NCBI RefSeq assembly: GCF_018614055.1
Contig: NZ_JAGGPB010000096.1
Coordinates: forward strand, 1 to 35,521
Source: Streptomyces sp. ISL-98
Lineage (GTDB): Bacteria > Actinomycetota > Actinomycetes > Streptomycetales > Streptomycetaceae
Length of the DNA stretch: 35,521 nt
Reading direction: 5' to 3'
Of the stretch, positions 33,260-35,521 are shown piece by piece. The position numbers were made by a program, and so were the translations under genes. The notes under the pieces are model-generated. The model had not been told where the DNA came from, did no database searches, and saw only the letters and a list, made by a program, of their open reading frames with translations. Each line of letters opens with the position of its first letter. Position 1 is the stretch's first letter.

Positions 33260-33579
33260 AGTGGGACCTGCGGATGGCGGCGGCTCGCCGCGAGATCTGG
33301 AAGGCCAGCGACATGCGCAGGCTGCTGGCCGAACGGGGACTGGAGATCAGCGTCGGGAAGATGTCGTCCCTGTGGTCCGGGCAGCCGACCTCGATCCGGC
33401 TCGATGACCTGGAGGTCATCTGCGACGCGCTCGGCTGCGGCCCTGAGGAGTTGCTGTTGCGCGAGCCCGGAAAAGTGCAGGCTCACCCAGTCGCCGATGT
33501 CGACACGCAGGATGTCGCGGTCGGGCAGTCGCCCGCCGTCAGGCCGGTCCGACGCAGTGGCCGTACGGCACCGCCGTGA
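33256..33579 (+). CDS. Cro/C1-type HTH protein between the two recombinases
   Basis: A 107-residue protein. Residues 5-70 read MAAARREIWKASDMRRLLAERGLEISVGKMSSLWSGQPTSIRLDDLEVICDALGCGPEELLL, a Cro/C1 helix-turn-helix of the short HTH_26 type. The C-terminal 35 residues are disordered (Pro/Ala/Val/Arg). It overlaps both neighbours by four bases. Placed between recombinase genes, it could regulate the element or help direct the recombinases to DNA ends. Confidence 0.87.
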   Translation: MKWDLRMAAARREIWKASDMRRLLAERGLEISVGKMSSLWSGQPTSIRLDDLEVICDALGCGPEELLLREPGKVQAHPVADVDTQDVAVGQSPAVRPVRRSGRTAPP

Positions 33580-35354
33580 ACAATCGCGAGGCGTTCACCG
33601 CTGCCCTGCGAGGCGAGTTGGTCTGTTCCGGCTGCGGCGTTCGACCGCCCCGGACCCCCAAGCACCTACGGTGCTGGGAATGTGCGCGCGACGGCGGGGT
33701 GGCTCCGCCCTGCAAGGGGTGCGGCGGAACGTTCTGGATGTCGGGCTGGTGCCGGAGTTGCCATCCTGGTCTGGTGCCACTGTCTGAGCACCCGCGCTCG
33801 TGCCGGACGTGTTTCGCCTGGGGCCCGATGAATGCCTTGACCTGCAAGGCGTGCCGCAGCTTCAGCCGTGCGCACTCCACGGGCTCCTGTGGAACCTGCG
33901 CACGCCAGGTTCCGCTCTCGGACGGTCACTGCAGGCTCTGCCGTCACCAGGCCCGGATACTGGCCGGTCAGAGCGGCGACTACGGACCGGCTGCCCTCCA
34001 CCTCGTACGGGCCTCCGGCCAGCAGCTGTTCATCGGAGACACCCAGCGCAGCATCACGCGCCACAACCCGGGCCGCGCGGCGCGTGCGGCGGCGAGAGCC
34101 CAAATAGCCCAGCCCGTCTCCAAGTTGCACATGTGGCGTCCGGTGAGCTGGCCTGTCCAGCATGAACTCTTCAGCCTGCCCATCGACGAGCTGCCCCACC
34201 GGATACTGCGCGATGACGCTCCGCGTATGGCCTGGTTCGCGCACCTGGAACCCGCCGTCGCCCGGATCGGCGGGGCCAAGGGATGGAGCCACGATGTGCG
34301 TGACAGCGTCACACTCACCCTGGAAGGCGTAGTCGCCACCCACGAAGCCGGAACCCCCAGATACTCGGCGTCCCGCGTCGCCCTTCTGGCCGACGGCTGC
34401 AAGCGGAATGTCACCCGGACCATCGAGCTGCTGGCCGAGCTCGGGCGGCTCGACGACGACCGCGCCGATCCCCTCGATCAATGGCTGGAGCGCAACCTGG
34501 CCTGTCTGCCGGCCGGCATCCACACCGACGTCGCCGACTGGATGGACGTCCTGAGGAACGGCAGCTCCCGCCGCCGCCCCAAGGCCGAACTCACCTGGAA
34601 AAACTACCTGTTGCAGGTCCGACCGACCCTGCTGTCCTGGTCGACAGAACATGGAATGCTCCGTGAGATATCCAAGGCCGAGGTCGTCACTGCCCTCGAA
34701 GCGCCAACGCCGTTCGGCGGCGACGGGCACACCCGGCTGACTGCACTGCGATCGCTCTTCGCCTACCTCAAGGCCCAGCAGAAGGTATTCGCTGATCCCA
34801 CGCGACGACTGGACCGGAGAGTCACACGCAGACCGGGACAGAGAATCCCGACCCGGCTCCCGGCCTCCGTCCTGGAAGAGATCGGAGTAATTACGCACAC
34901 TCCCGCAACGTGGCTGGTGACGGTGCTGACCGGCCATCATGCGCTCGGAGCCGTACACCTCCAGACTCTCGCTCTGGAGGATGCCGATCTGCCCAACCGT
35001 CGATTCACCATCCAGGGCCAGTCCCGTCCCCTCGACGACCTCACCCACCAAGCCATCCAGCGCTATCTCGACCACCGAAACCGCAGGTGGCCGAGCACGG
35101 CCAACCCCCATCTGCTGATCACCCAGCAGACCGCCCATCACGACAGCCCGGTCAGCCGGTGGTGGCTCAGAACTGCTCTGCGTGGACAGGAAGCCAGCCT
35201 CGACCTCCTGCGGCAGGACCGAATCCTCGACGAAGTCGAAGCCGTGGGCGTCCGCGATCCTCTGCACATCGCGGCAGTCTTCGGACTGCGACCCGATACC
35301 GCCCAGCGGTATGTCGACGCGGTCTACGGACGCTCCGGAACCGATCTGAGGTGA
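33576..35354 (+). CDS. Zinc-finger protein with degenerate tyrosine-recombinase C-terminus
   Basis: A 592-residue protein with GTG start overlapping the HTH stop. Residues 17-127 contain eight CxxC motifs (CSGC, CWEC, CKGC, CRSC, CRTC, CKAC, CGTC, CRLC), enough for four zinc ribbons. The middle has a helical core-binding-like region (WKNYLLQVRPTLLSWSTEHGMLREISKAEVVTALE, then LTALRSLFAYLKAQQKVF). The C-terminal domain aligns in layout with tyrosine recombinases, but the box-I Arg is replaced (TGHHALGAVHL), the HxxR is LRQDRILDEV, and the end is HIAAVFGLRPDTAQRYVDAVY, keeping a Tyr. It probably binds DNA and the active recombinase as an accessory subunit. Similar genes seem to recur in actinobacteria, from memory; the family name is not known to me. 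Confidence 0.8.
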   Translation: MNNREAFTAALRGELVCSGCGVRPPRTPKHLRCWECARDGGVAPPCKGCGGTFWMSGWCRSCHPGLVPLSEHPRSCRTCFAWGPMNALTCKACRSFSRAHSTGSCGTCARQVPLSDGHCRLCRHQARILAGQSGDYGPAALHLVRASGQQLFIGDTQRSITRHNPGRAARAAARAQIAQPVSKLHMWRPVSWPVQHELFSLPIDELPHRILRDDAPRMAWFAHLEPAVARIGGAKGWSHDVRDSVTLTLEGVVATHEAGTPRYSASRVALLADGCKRNVTRTIELLAELGRLDDDRADPLDQWLERNLACLPAGIHTDVADWMDVLRNGSSRRRPKAELTWKNYLLQVRPTLLSWSTEHGMLREISKAEVVTALEAPTPFGGDGHTRLTALRSLFAYLKAQQKVFADPTRRLDRRVTRRPGQRIPTRLPASVLEEIGVITHTPATWLVTVLTGHHALGAVHLQTLALEDADLPNRRFTIQGQSRPLDDLTHQAIQRYLDHRNRRWPSTANPHLLITQQTAHHDSPVSRWWLRTALRGQEASLDLLRQDRILDEVEAVGVRDPLHIAAVFGLRPDTAQRYVDAVYGRSGTDLR

Positions 35355-35521
35355 GGGGCCCGAGGTCCGCCGACATGGTTCAGCGGGACGACTCCCCGGC
35401 CGCTGGTGGCCTGGGTCGGCAGCAGGCTCGGCGCTGGAGTCCTCGCTGACGCGCGATGCTCCTCAACCCCGCGTGGTTCCGAGCGCGAGGGGCCTCACGC
35501 TGCCTCACGGACCTCCCCGTA

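Noticed and set aside
1..35521. CRISPR arrays, rRNA, tRNA or a classical transposase
   Set aside because: No regularly spaced repeats, rRNA-like or cloverleaf sequence, or DDE transposase motif was seen.

Overview
The window is very GC-rich, uses GTG and TTG starts, packs operons with 4-base ATGA or GTGA overlaps, and carries actinobacterial families (DUF317, DUF6221-like, a mycothiol/thioredoxin-type ArsC, a Tat-exported PhoX, PHO-box-like repeats). It most likely comes from Streptomyces or a close relative, in an accessory-rich part of the chromosome or a large plasmid. No RNA gene, CRISPR array or intact classical insertion sequence was found.

Region 1 (1-4.4 kb) is an arsenic resistance locus: the 3' end of arsC, a thioredoxin reductase (arsT/trxB), a thioredoxin, a frameshifted CoA-disulfide-reductase-like flavoenzyme, a convergent arsR, and a second, divergent arsC with an N-terminal helical domain. 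Region 2 (4.5-13.4 kb) is about phosphate. It holds an unrecognised 556-aa repeat protein, an OmpR-type regulator whose receiver lacks the phospho-acceptor Asp, a fully coupled pstS-pstC-pstA-pstB operon, and a divergent Tat-exported PhoX-family phosphatase. PHO-box-like repeats lie upstream of pstS and phoX and also in the arsR/arsC gap. A broken remnant of an ArsO-like flavin monooxygenase sits just past phoX, so arsenate and phosphate handling look physically and perhaps transcriptionally linked. Arsenate enters cells as a phosphate mimic, which gives such a link an obvious use.

Region 3 (14.3-20.7 kb) carries a membrane acyltransferase, a MerR regulator, a SulP anion transporter with a strong terminator, and a large GT2 glycosyltransferase of the kind used for cell-surface polymers. 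Region 4 (20.7-25.8 kb) is rearranged: an orphan excisionase-like gene with no integrase, a NucS-like nuclease, an intact methyltransferase, an unknown gene with two frameshifts and no start, and two tandem NUDIX genes, one lacking its 5' end and the other its 3' end.

Region 5 (25.6-32.1 kb, minus strand) is a plasmid/ICE/prophage-type accessory module: a 5'-truncated PAPS-reductase-like gene, a C5 cytosine DNA methyltransferase, a double DnaB-N-domain protein, a DUF317 protein, then a sigma-region-2-only gene with a frameshift and several small coupled genes. Region 6 (32.2-35.4 kb, plus strand) is a coupled trio: a complete tyrosine recombinase, a Cro/C1-type HTH protein, and a 592-aa protein with eight CxxC motifs and a recombinase-like C-terminus that lacks the canonical catalytic residues. 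This trio is the best candidate for an under-described system here.
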